Assembly: GCF_002899675.1 (NCBI RefSeq)
Contig: NZ_PKUU01000016.1
Location: forward strand, 87,159-151,158
DNA length: 64,000 nucleotides
Direction of reading: 5' to 3'
Origin: Clostridium sp. chh4-2
Lineage (GTDB): Bacteria > Bacillota > Clostridia > Lachnospirales > Lachnospiraceae
Below the pieces are notes generated by a model that saw only the letters and a list, made by a program, of their open reading frames with translations, searched no databases and had not been told where the DNA came from. The position numbers were made by a program, and so were the translations under genes. How positions within the stretch are numbered: the first letter of the stretch is position 1; every line of letters starts with the position of its first letter. Below are positions 45,286-53,986 of this stretch, piece by piece.

Positions 45286-45314
45286 TTGACATAAATTACA
45301 AAGTGTCGTAGAAT
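45286..45314 (+). promoter_or_regulatory. Promoter of the aldolase-deoC-ABC operon
   Basis: A perfect TTGACA (45286-45291), 17 bases and TAGAAT (45309-45314) lie 67 bases before the first start codon. Confidence 0.8.
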
Positions 45315-45333
45315 CATGGTATGAGAAATGAAT

Positions 45334-45362
45334 AAATGTTCAAAGATAATCAAATGTTCAAA
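45334..45362. promoter_or_regulatory. Candidate SorC operator repeats
   Basis: AAATGTTCAAA occurs twice as an exact direct repeat (45334-45344 and 45352-45362), 18 bases apart, just downstream of the predicted transcription start. The position suits a repressor roadblock. Assignment to the divergent SorC regulator is inference. Confidence 0.5.
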
Positions 45363-45380
45363 AAACAAGGAGGTACGGTT

Positions 45381-46280
45381 ATGGAATTAAAGACATCCTT
45401 TAAAGGGGCTGTCACGGAAATCATCACTCCATTTCAGGAGGATGGGGCGTTAGATGTCCGGCTGCTGCGCAATGAAGCCGAGTTTCAGGTGGAATCGGGG
45501 ATAGCAGGACTTTTTACTAACGGGCTGGCCAGTGAATGTTTATCCCTGACGATGGAAGAAAAGGTAAACGCAACGGAAATTGTATGCAGACAGGTGAACG
45601 GCAGAATTCCCGTCATGGGAAATGTAACGGGGAATAATTACGATGAGTGTGTAAGACTTCTGAAGGAGTATGAGAAAACGGGAGTGGATGCAGTTTCTCT
45701 TACTCAGCCGATGACATACGGCTTCACTCAGGAAGGCATGTACCGCTACTTATCGGATCTGATCCATGAGGCCAGCGTACCGGTATGCATTTACAATGCC
45801 CCTCAAACCGGCAACGTACTCTCCCCGTCAACAGTAGCCCGTCTGCTGAATGAAAATGATTTAGTGCATTACTACAAAGAGAGCACCATTGATCTGGTAC
45901 ATATTCAAAATACAATGCGGCTGATTGATGCCGGAAAGGACTATGAATTTCTGGCCGGCAGCGATGCCAGCACACTGCCAATAGCAATGCTGGGAGGAAA
46001 GGGCGTTATCTCCCTGATTTCAGCAGTATTTCCAAAGATTATTATCCGGTTGTGTGATGAAATTGAAGCGATGCAGATGGAAGCGGCCAGAAAAACCCAG
46101 GAAGAGATTCTTCAGATCAGAGATGCGTTAAAGATCGGACCGTTTATGGCCGGATATAAATATGCGGCAGAGCTGGTTGGAGTTCCTATGGGGGTGGTTA
46201 GGAAACCTTTGGTGGGCCTGACAGAAGCAGAAAAGAGTAAGATACAGGATAATTTAAAAAATCTTAATTTGATATCATAA
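45381..46280 (+). CDS. Dihydrodipicolinate synthase/N-acetylneuraminate lyase family aldolase
   Basis: Class I aldolases of this family add or remove pyruvate-like units through a lysine Schiff base. The 299-aa protein has the catalytic tyrosine motif IYNAPQTG and the lysine in YYKEST, and the substrate-loop equivalent is GLASECLSL in place of the GTTGE of true DapA. That change, and the catabolic setting, point to a sugar-acid or other aldolase rather than lysine synthesis. ATG 45381 follows AAGGAGG; longer starts are rejected. deoC follows 18 bases later. Confidence 0.88.
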   Translation: MELKTSFKGAVTEIITPFQEDGALDVRLLRNEAEFQVESGIAGLFTNGLASECLSLTMEEKVNATEIVCRQVNGRIPVMGNVTGNNYDECVRLLKEYEKTGVDAVSLTQPMTYGFTQEGMYRYLSDLIHEASVPVCIYNAPQTGNVLSPSTVARLLNENDLVHYYKESTIDLVHIQNTMRLIDAGKDYEFLAGSDASTLPIAMLGGKGVISLISAVFPKIIIRLCDEIEAMQMEAARKTQEEILQIRDALKIGPFMAGYKYAAELVGVPMGVVRKPLVGLTEAEKSKIQDNLKNLNLIS

Positions 46281-46298
46281 ACATTGGAGGTAGAAAAC

Positions 46299-46958
46299 GT
46301 GAAAAAGTCAGAGATTGCAAAGATGTGCGACCATACATTACTAAAGGCATTTGCCACGAAAGAACAGATTAAGGTATTGTGCGAAGAAGCTAAAGCGCTG
46401 AACACCGCATCGGTTTGTGTGAATCCGTGCTATATAGAGCAGGTAAAACAGCTGTTGGAAGGAAGCGATGTTAAAGTCTGTACAGTGATCGGATTTCCTT
46501 TGGGAGCAAATACAAAAGAGACAAAGGCATTTGAAACGAGAGATGCTGTGGCTAAGGGAGCCGATGAAGTGGATATGGTGATTAATGTAGGGGCATTAAA
46601 GAGCGGCGATATGGATTACGTTTATGAAGATATAAAGGCCGTGGTGGATGCAGCCGGAGGCACGCTTACAAAAGTGATCATTGAAACATGTTATCTGACT
46701 GACGAAGAGAAGGTAGAAGTGTGCAAATTAGCGGAAAAGGCGGGGGCAGATTTCGTAAAGACTTCTACGGGATTTGGTACCGGAGGAGCGAATGCCCATG
46801 ATGTAAAACTCATGAAAGATGCGGTTGGAGCAACGATGAAGGTGAAAGCTTCCGGCGGCATGCGGACTTATGAAGATGTGGCGCCTGTCTTGGAAGCGGG
46901 AGCGGACAGGCTGGGGGTCAGCGCCACGATTGCAATTGTTGAGGGAGCAGAAGAATAG
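46299..46958 (+). CDS. deoC: Deoxyribose-phosphate aldolase
   Basis: DeoC splits 2-deoxyribose 5-phosphate into acetaldehyde and glyceraldehyde 3-phosphate. The Schiff-base lysine is in [13 protein letters not shown], with the N-terminal [15 protein letters not shown] and the helper-residue strands [10 protein letters not shown] and [11 protein letters not shown]. The start is GTG 46299 eight bases after TTGGAGG, giving 219 aa; the TTG within that ribosome binding site is not the start. Its place beside a SorC regulator and an importer suggests catabolism of a deoxy-sugar phosphate. Confidence 0.92.
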   Translation: MKKSEIAKMCDHTLLKAFATKEQIKVLCEEAKALNTASVCVNPCYIEQVKQLLEGSDVKVCTVIGFPLGANTKETKAFETRDAVAKGADEVDMVINVGALKSGDMDYVYEDIKAVVDAAGGTLTKVIIETCYLTDEEKVEVCKLAEKAGADFVKTSTGFGTGGANAHDVKLMKDAVGATMKVKASGGMRTYEDVAPVLEAGADRLGVSATIAIVEGAEE

Positions 46959-46989
46959 AACTTTATGCGATATGAAAGGAGAAGGAAGT

Positions 46990-48105
46990 ATGAAAAAAAT
47001 TTTAGCCAGTATGATGAGTTTGGTATTAGCAGTATCTTTGACAGCCTGCGGTTCGTCAGGAGGTAAGTCAGAACCGGCGGCCAAGGAAACACAAGCAGCT
47101 AAAACAGAGGCGGCAAAAACGGAGGCGGCCCAGGGGGAAACGGCCAAAACAGAAGGGGAGAAAACCGGCGGCGGTGGAAAACTGGTAGTCTATAGCCCGA
47201 ACCCGTTGGAATTTATGGATCCGCTGGTTGCCTTATTCCAGGAACAGACCGGCGTTGAGGTGGAACTGGTAGCGGCAGGAACCGGGGAACTGCTCAAGAG
47301 AATTGAGGCAGAAGCTGCAAATCCATTGGGGGATGTGCTTTGGAGCGGAACAATCTCAACCGTTGCGCCGAAAAAAGAATTTTTTGAAGATTATGTGACG
47401 GTAAATGACGATATGGTAGTCTCCGATGAATATAAGAATACAGAAGGACCTCTGACAAGAGTAGCTTTGATTCCCAGCGTTTTAATGGTGAATACGGAAT
47501 TGGCCGGGGATATTAAGATTGAAGGATATGAAGATCTGTTAAAACCTGAATTAAAAGGTAAAATTGCTTTTTGTGATCCGTCCCAGTCTTCATCCGCATG
47601 GGAGCATCTGGTAACCATGCTCTATGCCATGGGTAATGGAAATCCTGACGACGGATGGACCTATGTGGAAGAGCTTTGTAAAAACCTTGACGGCAAACTT
47701 CTTGGAAGTTCCTCGGCTGTCAATAAGGGAGTTGCGGATGGAGAATATACGGTAGGACTTACGTTCGAATCAGGTGGCACGAATTATGTGATTGCAGGCG
47801 CTCCTGTGGAAGTTCGTTATATGGAAGAGGGAACCGTATTTAAACCGGATGGAATCTATATTATAAAAGGGGCAAAGAACCTTGAAAATGCGAAAAAATT
47901 CTTGGATTTCGCTACGAGTGAAGAAGCTCAGATTATTATGCAGGATCAGTGCCATTCACGTACAATCCGTAAAGATATGCCGCCGTCACCGGTTTTAAAA
48001 TCATATGATGAGATCAAATCCATTAAAGATGATGACGAAGTTGTAAAAGAGAACAAGAAGGCTTGGCTGGATAAATTTAAAGACATCTATACTTCAGTGC
48101 AATAA
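46990..48105 (+). CDS. Fbp/Afu-type ABC transporter substrate-binding lipoprotein
   Basis: The 371-aa precursor has a lipoprotein signal peptide with lipobox LTAC (Cys about residue 20), an alanine/lysine/glutamate-rich linker of about 35 residues, and a class of binding domain used for ferric iron, 2-aminoethylphosphonate or hexose phosphates (LVVYSPNPLEFMDPL, DVLWSGTIST). I do not see the paired tyrosines expected in iron binders, and the neighbours point to a phosphorylated sugar. AAAGGAGAAGGAAG precedes the ATG. An intercistronic hairpin follows. Confidence 0.87.
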   Translation: MKKILASMMSLVLAVSLTACGSSGGKSEPAAKETQAAKTEAAKTEAAQGETAKTEGEKTGGGGKLVVYSPNPLEFMDPLVALFQEQTGVEVELVAAGTGELLKRIEAEAANPLGDVLWSGTISTVAPKKEFFEDYVTVNDDMVVSDEYKNTEGPLTRVALIPSVLMVNTELAGDIKIEGYEDLLKPELKGKIAFCDPSQSSSAWEHLVTMLYAMGNGNPDDGWTYVEELCKNLDGKLLGSSSAVNKGVADGEYTVGLTFESGGTNYVIAGAPVEVRYMEEGTVFKPDGIYIIKGAKNLENAKKFLDFATSEEAQIIMQDQCHSRTIRKDMPPSPVLKSYDEIKSIKDDDEVVKENKKAWLDKFKDIYTSVQ

Positions 48106-48115
48106 ACCAGAATCC

Positions 48116-48139
48116 GGGGCTGCCATTATTAGCAGCCCC
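48116..48139 (+). terminator. Intercistronic hairpin after the binding-protein gene
   Basis: GGGGCTGC (48116-48123) pairs with GCAGCCCC (48132-48139) around an 8-base loop, followed by TTCT. Such hairpins commonly stabilise the binding-protein mRNA and reduce read-through into the ATPase and permease genes. Confidence 0.65.
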
Positions 48140-48165
48140 TTCTAAATGGCAAAGGAGAAGATAAT

Positions 48166-49281
48166 ATGAGTGTTGGGATTAATATTCATAATGTTATAAA
48201 ACGGTATGGGGATGTAACCGTAATTCCGGACTTATCGGTGGATATCAAAAACGGGGAATTTTTTACACTGCTTGGACCGTCCGGATGTGGTAAAACTACG
48301 CTTTTGCGTATGATTGCAGGGTTTAACAGCATTGAAGGGGGCACGATCAGTTTTGACGATAAGGTGATCAACCAGGTGGAAGCGCATAAAAGGAATATCG
48401 GAATGGTATTCCAGAATTATGCCATATTCCCGCATATGACAGTTCGGGAAAACGTGGAATATGGGCTGAAGCTGAGAAAAATACAGAAAGCGGAAATGAA
48501 GAAAAAGGTGGACGAAATTCTGGAAGTGGTTAAAATTGCAGAATACCAGGACAGACTTCCTGAAAACCTGTCCGGCGGCCAGCAGCAGAGGGTTGCATTG
48601 GCCAGGGCTATTGTAATCCATCCCAGCGTGCTGCTGATGGATGAACCTCTTTCCAACCTGGACGCAAAGCTGAGGATCGAGATGAGGGGGGCCATCCGGG
48701 ACGTTCAGAAACAGGTGGGAATTACCACGGTATACGTAACTCATGACCAGGAGGAAGCATTGGCGATTTCCGACAGGATAGCGGTCATGAAATCCGGCGT
48801 GATTCAGCAGATCGGCGGTTCGGAAGAGATCTACACCAGGCCGTCCAACGTATTTGTATCCACATTTATCGGTCACAGCAATTTATTCCATGCCAGGATA
48901 AAAAAAGACGGCGGTATGCCTAAAGTCGTGCTGGCCAATGGTTATGAGATCGAAATGAACAATTTAAAAGAGGAAGTGCAGGAAGGGCAAAAAGCGATTG
49001 TATCCGTCCGTCCGGAAGAATTTTCTCTGAATCCTGGAATTGAGGCCAAAATTAAGACTAAAACATTCCTTGGAAAATATGTAAATTATACATTGGAATT
49101 CCCTGATGAGATGATACTGCCGGATCAGCCCAGCATTGAATACTCTCAGGATATAGGACATGCGGACCGGGTGTATGGGGAAGGAGAAAGCATTATGCTG
49201 AAACCGAACCCGAAAAAAATCAATGTATTTACGGAAGACGGTATGAAAAGTCTGATTAAGGATGTGAAAAATTATGAGTAA
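48166..49281 (+). CDS. ABC transporter ATP-binding protein (FbpC/PotA-like)
   Basis: This 371-aa ATPase energises the importer. It has Walker A GPSGCGKTT, Q-loop VFQNYAIFPHM, signature LSGGQQQRVALARA, Walker B LLMDEPLSNLD and H-loop YVTHDQEEA, followed by a C-terminal TOBE-type regulatory domain (about residues 240-350). It overlaps the permease gene by 8 bases. Close relatives are labelled iron(III), putrescine or phosphonate transporters; substrate choice lies with the binding protein. Confidence 0.93.
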   Translation: MSVGINIHNVIKRYGDVTVIPDLSVDIKNGEFFTLLGPSGCGKTTLLRMIAGFNSIEGGTISFDDKVINQVEAHKRNIGMVFQNYAIFPHMTVRENVEYGLKLRKIQKAEMKKKVDEILEVVKIAEYQDRLPENLSGGQQQRVALARAIVIHPSVLLMDEPLSNLDAKLRIEMRGAIRDVQKQVGITTVYVTHDQEEALAISDRIAVMKSGVIQQIGGSEEIYTRPSNVFVSTFIGHSNLFHARIKKDGGMPKVVLANGYEIEMNNLKEEVQEGQKAIVSVRPEEFSLNPGIEAKIKTKTFLGKYVNYTLEFPDEMILPDQPSIEYSQDIGHADRVYGEGESIMLKPNPKKINVFTEDGMKSLIKDVKNYE

Positions 49282-50941
49282 AACATCATCTTCTAAGATA
49301 TGGAAATGGGATTTCTGGAATATAACCACGTTGGTTATCATGCTTTTATTTTTACTCTTCCTCGTTTATCCTCTTATTTCCCTGTTTGCAAGCGGTTTTC
49401 AGGAAGCGGAAACCGGCGCGTGGAGTATGGCTAACTTTTCCAAATTCTTTGGGAAGCGGTATTACTACGGCGCGCTGAAAAACAGCTTTGTTTTAACGAT
49501 CTGCGTTACGTTCTGCGCGGTACTATTGGGGACGCCGCTGGCCTATTTTATGGCTACGTGCAAGATTAAAGGGAAAGGCCTGATTGAGATATTAATCATC
49601 ATTTCCATGATGTCTCCTGCATTTATCGGCGCATATTCCTGGGTTCTTTTATGCGGAAGAAGCGGAATTGTTACAAAGTTTATGAAAAATGTATTTGGGA
49701 TTCATACGCCTTCCATCTATGGATTCGGCGGCATGCTTCTCGTATTTACATTGAAGCTGTATCCTTTTATCTATATGTATGTATCGGGAGCGATGAAAAA
49801 GATCGATGCGTCCCTGATTGAAGCTTCGGAGAGTTTGGGCTGCAGCGGGCCCAAAAAGGTGGCCACAATCATAGTGCCGCTGATTACCCCGACAGTTCTG
49901 GCAGGAGGTATTCTTGTATTTATGAATGCGCTGGCCGATTTTGGAACCCCGATTCTGATCGGTGAAGGATATTTAACCATGCCGAAACTGATTTATACGG
50001 AGTTTATCAGTGAAACAGGCGGAGAGGCCAATTTTGCGGCGGCCATGGCAGGAATTATGGTTCTGATCACAGCTGTTATTTTTATCGCACAAAAATATTT
50101 TGTAAATAAAAAGTCATTTACCATGTCCTCACTCAGGCCGATTCAGGTAAAAAAGGTCAAAGGTATACGAAATGTCTTAATTCACATTTTTATCTACATA
50201 ACAGTAGCGCTGGCCATGCTTCCTCAGGTTGTGGTCATCTATACCTCATTCCTGAATGCCAACCGGGCCGTTTTTTTGGAAGGTTATTCTCTGAACAGCT
50301 ACCGCATGATCTTCTCCAATCTTGGAAAAGCGGTAAGGAATACGTATTTATTCGGTGGCGCGGCAATTATTATCATCGTTCTTCTGGGAATGTTTATTGC
50401 ATATCTGGCCACCAGACGGCGTAATCTGCTGACCGGCTGCATTGACACCATAACCATGTTTCCATATATTATTCCGGGGTCTGTATTAGGTATTACGCTG
50501 CTTCTGGCTTTTAACCACAAGCCTATGGTATTAAGCGGTACGGCGGTTATTATGATTATATCGTTTGTCATCCGCCGGCTTCCGTATACGCTCAGATCCA
50601 GTGCTGCGATTCTCTATCAGATCAGCCCCAGCATGGAAGAGGCGTCCATCAGCCTGGGATGTTCACCGGTGAAGACCTTCTTTAAGATAACAGCGGTGAT
50701 GATGATGCCCGGAGTTCTGTCGGGGGCCATATTAAGCTGGATTACGATCATCAATGAGCTGGGATCTTCCGTAATTCTGTATACAGGTAAGACTATGACC
50801 ATGTCGGTAGCCATCTATCAGGAGGTTGTCCGGGCCAGCTATGGTACGGCGGCAGCGCTGGCAACCATGCTGATCCTGACGACAATTGTCTCTCTGCTCA
50901 TCTTCTTCAAGGTGACCGGAAATAAGGAAATCAGTTTATAA
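49274..50941 (+). CDS. ABC transporter permease, fused two-domain FbpB type
   Basis: The 555-aa membrane protein contains two homologous permease halves, about six helices each. Each half has the EAA loop that contacts the ATPase: EASESLGCSGPKKV in the first and EEASISLGCSPVKTF in the second. A fused permease is typical of the FbpB/AfuB group. The gene completes a binding protein-ATPase-permease importer, and is followed 43 bases later by a PLP-dependent lyase. Confidence 0.93.
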   Translation: MSKTSSSKIWKWDFWNITTLVIMLLFLLFLVYPLISLFASGFQEAETGAWSMANFSKFFGKRYYYGALKNSFVLTICVTFCAVLLGTPLAYFMATCKIKGKGLIEILIIISMMSPAFIGAYSWVLLCGRSGIVTKFMKNVFGIHTPSIYGFGGMLLVFTLKLYPFIYMYVSGAMKKIDASLIEASESLGCSGPKKVATIIVPLITPTVLAGGILVFMNALADFGTPILIGEGYLTMPKLIYTEFISETGGEANFAAAMAGIMVLITAVIFIAQKYFVNKKSFTMSSLRPIQVKKVKGIRNVLIHIFIYITVALAMLPQVVVIYTSFLNANRAVFLEGYSLNSYRMIFSNLGKAVRNTYLFGGAAIIIIVLLGMFIAYLATRRRNLLTGCIDTITMFPYIIPGSVLGITLLLAFNHKPMVLSGTAVIMIISFVIRRLPYTLRSSAAILYQISPSMEEASISLGCSPVKTFFKITAVMMMPGVLSGAILSWITIINELGSSVILYTGKTMTMSVAIYQEVVRASYGTAAALATMLILTTIVSLLIFFKVTGNKEISL

Positions 50942-50984
50942 AGCATGGCAGACTATGAAATGGATGGAGGAAGAGGTGAAAAAT

Positions 50985-52163
50985 ATGCAACATGATTTTG
51001 ACTGTATTGTTGACCGGAGGTCATCGGACAGCGTAAAATACAGCCGGGGAGCCTGCCCGGACAACGTAATTCCCATGTGGATTGCGGATACGGATTTTGC
51101 GGCACCGAAAGAGATTGGTGAAGCACTGGCCAAAAGAGCGCTTCATCCATGCTACGGATATCCATTTGCCGATCCCGGATTCGCCCGGGCGGTAGCTGAA
51201 TGGGAAAAGGTCAGATTCGGATGGCAGATAGAAGAAGAATGGGTTCTGTATGCATCCGGAGTTCTGCCATATATCACATTTATTTTGGAAACATTCAGCC
51301 AACCGGGAGACGGAGTTCTGATTCAGACTCCGGTTTATCCGCCGTTTCACTGGCTGGTAAAAAATAACGGCAGGAAATTAATCACAAATCCCATGGTAAG
51401 GGATGAATCGGGCCGTTATTTCATGGATTTTGAGGATTTGGAACGAAAATTCAGGGAAAATCAGGTTAAGGTGATGCTGCTGTGCAATCCGCAGAATCCA
51501 ACTATGCGCAGTTTTACGGAACAGGAACTGAGGAAAGTTGGAGAGCTTTGTGTTAAATATAAGGTTCTGGTTATCTCCGATGAGATTCACTGTGATATCT
51601 GCTACCCAGGTTCCAGACATATACCATTTGCCTCTCTTTCCGATGAAATCAGCGGTATTACAATTACGCTGATAAATCCCAGTAAAACGTTTAATGTGGC
51701 GGGGCTAAGAGCCGGAGCAGCCATTCTGTCCAACTCTGATCTGAGAACAAAATTGAAGGAGACAGTGGTAAACCACAAAGGGGACAGCAGAAATATATTC
51801 GGCTCCGAGGCATTGATTGCAGCATATACAAGCTGCGGTTATTATGCGGATGAGCTGGTGGAATATCTTTATGAAAACTGCAGACTGGTGAAGGAGTACC
51901 TGGAACGGGAAATTCCTGAGATCAGAATGGCAAAACCGGAAGCCACCTATCTTTTATGGCTGGACTGCCGGGGGCTGGAACTGGGGCAAAAGGAACTCTG
52001 TGATTTCTTTGAACAAAAGGCAGGGATTTTGTTAAATGACGGGCTGACTTTTGGCGAGGAGGGCAGAGGATTCATGCGGATGAACGCAGCATGTCCGAGA
52101 ACGGTTTTAAAAGAAGCTTTAGAGAGAATAAAATCAGCGGTGGTTCAGCTGAGAGAAAGATAA
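50985..52163 (+). CDS. MalY/PatB-family PLP-dependent aminotransferase or C-S lyase
   Basis: This fold type I PLP enzyme of 392 aa has the cofactor lysine in NPSKTFNVAGLRAG, and the preceding VISDEIHCDICY and NPQNPTMRSF motifs. MalY/PatB proteins act as cystathionine beta-lyases or aminotransferases, and some moonlight as regulators. AAGAGGTG precedes ATG 50985; the longer frame from 50955 lacks a ribosome binding site. It is the last gene of the operon before a strong terminator. Its relation to the aldolase and deoC genes is not obvious. Confidence 0.88.
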   Translation: MQHDFDCIVDRRSSDSVKYSRGACPDNVIPMWIADTDFAAPKEIGEALAKRALHPCYGYPFADPGFARAVAEWEKVRFGWQIEEEWVLYASGVLPYITFILETFSQPGDGVLIQTPVYPPFHWLVKNNGRKLITNPMVRDESGRYFMDFEDLERKFRENQVKVMLLCNPQNPTMRSFTEQELRKVGELCVKYKVLVISDEIHCDICYPGSRHIPFASLSDEISGITITLINPSKTFNVAGLRAGAAILSNSDLRTKLKETVVNHKGDSRNIFGSEALIAAYTSCGYYADELVEYLYENCRLVKEYLEREIPEIRMAKPEATYLLWLDCRGLELGQKELCDFFEQKAGILLNDGLTFGEEGRGFMRMNAACPRTVLKEALERIKSAVVQLRER

Positions 52164-52165
52164 AA

Positions 52166-52214
52166 CCAGGCTGCGGGCGGGGGCTTTTGCCTCTCGCTCA
52201 CAGCCTGGCTTTTT
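52166..52214. terminator. Bidirectional terminator after the PatB-like gene
   Basis: CCAGGCTG (52166-52173) pairs with CAGCCTGG (52201-52208), the stem extends inward through GCG/CGC, and CTTTTTG follows. It sits between convergent genes. Confidence 0.85.
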
Positions 52215-52231
52215 GCTGTATTCCGGGCCTG

Positions 52232-53641
52232 TTACCAGCCCATTTTTGCTAAAATACTTCTTGCCACGCTGATTCCGTTTGCAGATGCCTGCTGGAGGCC
52301 GCGGGTTACAGATGCGCCGTCGCCGATGGCGCGAAGACCTGAAATGCTGGTCTCAAAGTCGGAATTCACAACCACTTTATTGGAATAGAATTTTACTTCT
52401 ACGCCGTAAAGCAGGGTTTCATCGCTGGCGATGCCTGGGGTGACTTTGTCCAGGGCCAGAAGCATCTCCTTAATATCCACCATGATGCGGTGAGGGAATA
52501 CTAAAGAAAGATCGCCCGGAACTGCATCTTTCAGGGTTGGAATTATGTTGTTGCGGCACAGACGTTCTTCCGTGGTGCGGCGTCCGCGCTGGAAATCGCC
52601 GAAGGTCTGAACCAGGATTTTGCCGTCGCAGAGCATGTTGCTGAGCTGGGCCACATGTTTGCCGTATTCGATTGGGGTTTTAAACGGCTTTGTGAAGTTC
52701 TTGGAAACCAGCAGGGCGAAATTGGTGTTGTTGGTTTTGTATTCTTTGGATTTATAGGCGTGGCCGTTAACTACTGCCAGGCCGTTTTCATAATATTCGG
52801 TTGCAACCTCTCCGGACGGGTTGGTGCAGAAGGTGCGCACTTTATCGTCAAAGGTTGGCGTATAATAAACTAATTTAGCTTCATAGAGGTTTTTATTTAA
52901 AAATTCCATGACTTCGTCGCGGACTTCCACGCGGACGCCGATATCCACGGTTCCTACCTGGGTTTCGATACCGTGGTCATTGCAGATGTGGCTGAACCAG
53001 TCGGAACCTTCTCTTCCGATCGCAGATACGATTTCATCCGCATAATAGACTTCGTCTTTGTCAGTGCGGACGCCTTTGGCCTGGCTGCCTTCGATGATGA
53101 TATCCTTTACCATGGTGTTGAATTCCATATGGATTCCCTGGGCCAGCAGGTGTTCCTGAAGTCTTGTGTAAATCTTATATCCTTCTTCGGTTCCAAGATG
53201 GCGGATCGGGCATTCGATCAGCTTTAAGTTGGCCGTGATCGCTTTTCTCCGGATCTCCTGGATCTCTTTTTGCTTGTCAATTCCGTAAACATTGGTGTCT
53301 GCTCCGAATTTCAGATAGATATTATCGGATTCTTTTAAAAGCTCCACCGTCTTATCATAGCCCAGTATCTCGGGCAGATTGCCTCCTACGTCCGGAGACA
53401 GGGAAAGCTTTCCGTCGGAAAATGCTCCGGCTCCTGCAAAACCGGTGGTGATGGAACAGGGCTTACAGCCGACGCAGACTTTAGTTGTACGTTTCGGACA
53501 GGTCCTTTTTTCGATGGGACGTCCTTTTTCTATCATCAGGATCTTCATGTCAGGTTTTTCCTGAATCAGTTCGTAGGCGCAGAAAATACCGGATGGCCCG
53601 GCTCCGATGATGATAACGTCAAATTGATTGCTTGAATTCAT
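52232..53641 (-). CDS. FAD-dependent dehydrogenase (uncharacterised COG2509 type)
   Basis: The 469-aa flavoprotein has an N-terminal dinucleotide-binding motif VIIIGAGPSGIFCA, a cysteine-rich segment (KRTCPKRTTKVCVGCKPCS) that may bind metal or an iron-sulfur centre, then the conserved GFAGAGAFSDGKLSLS, and a C-terminal ISGLRAIGDGASVTRG flavin motif. The ATG at 53641 follows AAAGGAG; the longer frame to 53707 is rejected. The reaction is unknown. It is monocistronic, with paired dyads upstream of its promoter. Confidence 0.82.
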   Translation of the reverse strand: MNSSNQFDVIIIGAGPSGIFCAYELIQEKPDMKILMIEKGRPIEKRTCPKRTTKVCVGCKPCSITTGFAGAGAFSDGKLSLSPDVGGNLPEILGYDKTVELLKESDNIYLKFGADTNVYGIDKQKEIQEIRRKAITANLKLIECPIRHLGTEEGYKIYTRLQEHLLAQGIHMEFNTMVKDIIIEGSQAKGVRTDKDEVYYADEIVSAIGREGSDWFSHICNDHGIETQVGTVDIGVRVEVRDEVMEFLNKNLYEAKLVYYTPTFDDKVRTFCTNPSGEVATEYYENGLAVVNGHAYKSKEYKTNNTNFALLVSKNFTKPFKTPIEYGKHVAQLSNMLCDGKILVQTFGDFQRGRRTTEERLCRNNIIPTLKDAVPGDLSLVFPHRIMVDIKEMLLALDKVTPGIASDETLLYGVEVKFYSNKVVVNSDFETSISGLRAIGDGASVTRGLQQASANGISVARSILAKMGW

Positions 53642-53687
53642 TGACAACACTCCTTTCAAAATGAAAAATACCAACAGACCGTGTAGT

Positions 53688-53717
53688 AAGATACAGTGAA
53701 AAATCACTTATAGTCAA
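53688..53717 (-). promoter_or_regulatory. Promoter of the FAD dehydrogenase gene
   Basis: On the minus strand TTGACT (53717-53712), an 18-base spacer and TATCTT (53693-53688) lie 47 bases before the start codon. Confidence 0.55.
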
Positions 53718-53758
53718 CTATTACGGTAGTTGGTAGAAACGTTCAACCGATCTTGAAC
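53715..53758. promoter_or_regulatory. Pair of 6-6-6 dyads upstream of the FAD gene
   Basis: CAACTA-N6-TAGTTG (53715-53732) and GTTCAA-N6-TTGAAC (53741-53758) are perfect inverted repeats with the same geometry and centres 26 bases apart. The first touches the -35 box. This suggests cooperative binding of a dimeric regulator. Confidence 0.5.
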
Positions 53759-53986
53759 TTATATAAGCACAACAGTTAAATTTTATCATATTGTACCCTT
53801 TCATGCAAGGCAGGAAGCAAAAAATAATATAGTTTATATGATATTGCTGGCAAAGTGATTGTCGGAATGGTAAAATTAAAATAATTATATGAGATGCGGC
53901 AGTTTGGCGGGGGAGGCAGGAACTGCTGCTGGGAAAAGTGGACGATACGCTTTTAAAGCTTGGATAAAAGAAAGGAAACCATCGGC

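Larger units (their letters stand above)
53642..53986. other. Divergent intergenic region, 345 bases
   Basis: It holds the FAD-gene promoter (53688-53717), two adjacent dyads (53715-53732, 53741-53758) and, toward the kinase, AT-rich DNA without a convincing promoter. No gene is supported; the TTG at 53960 is in frame with the kinase but lacks a ribosome binding site. Confidence 0.5.
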
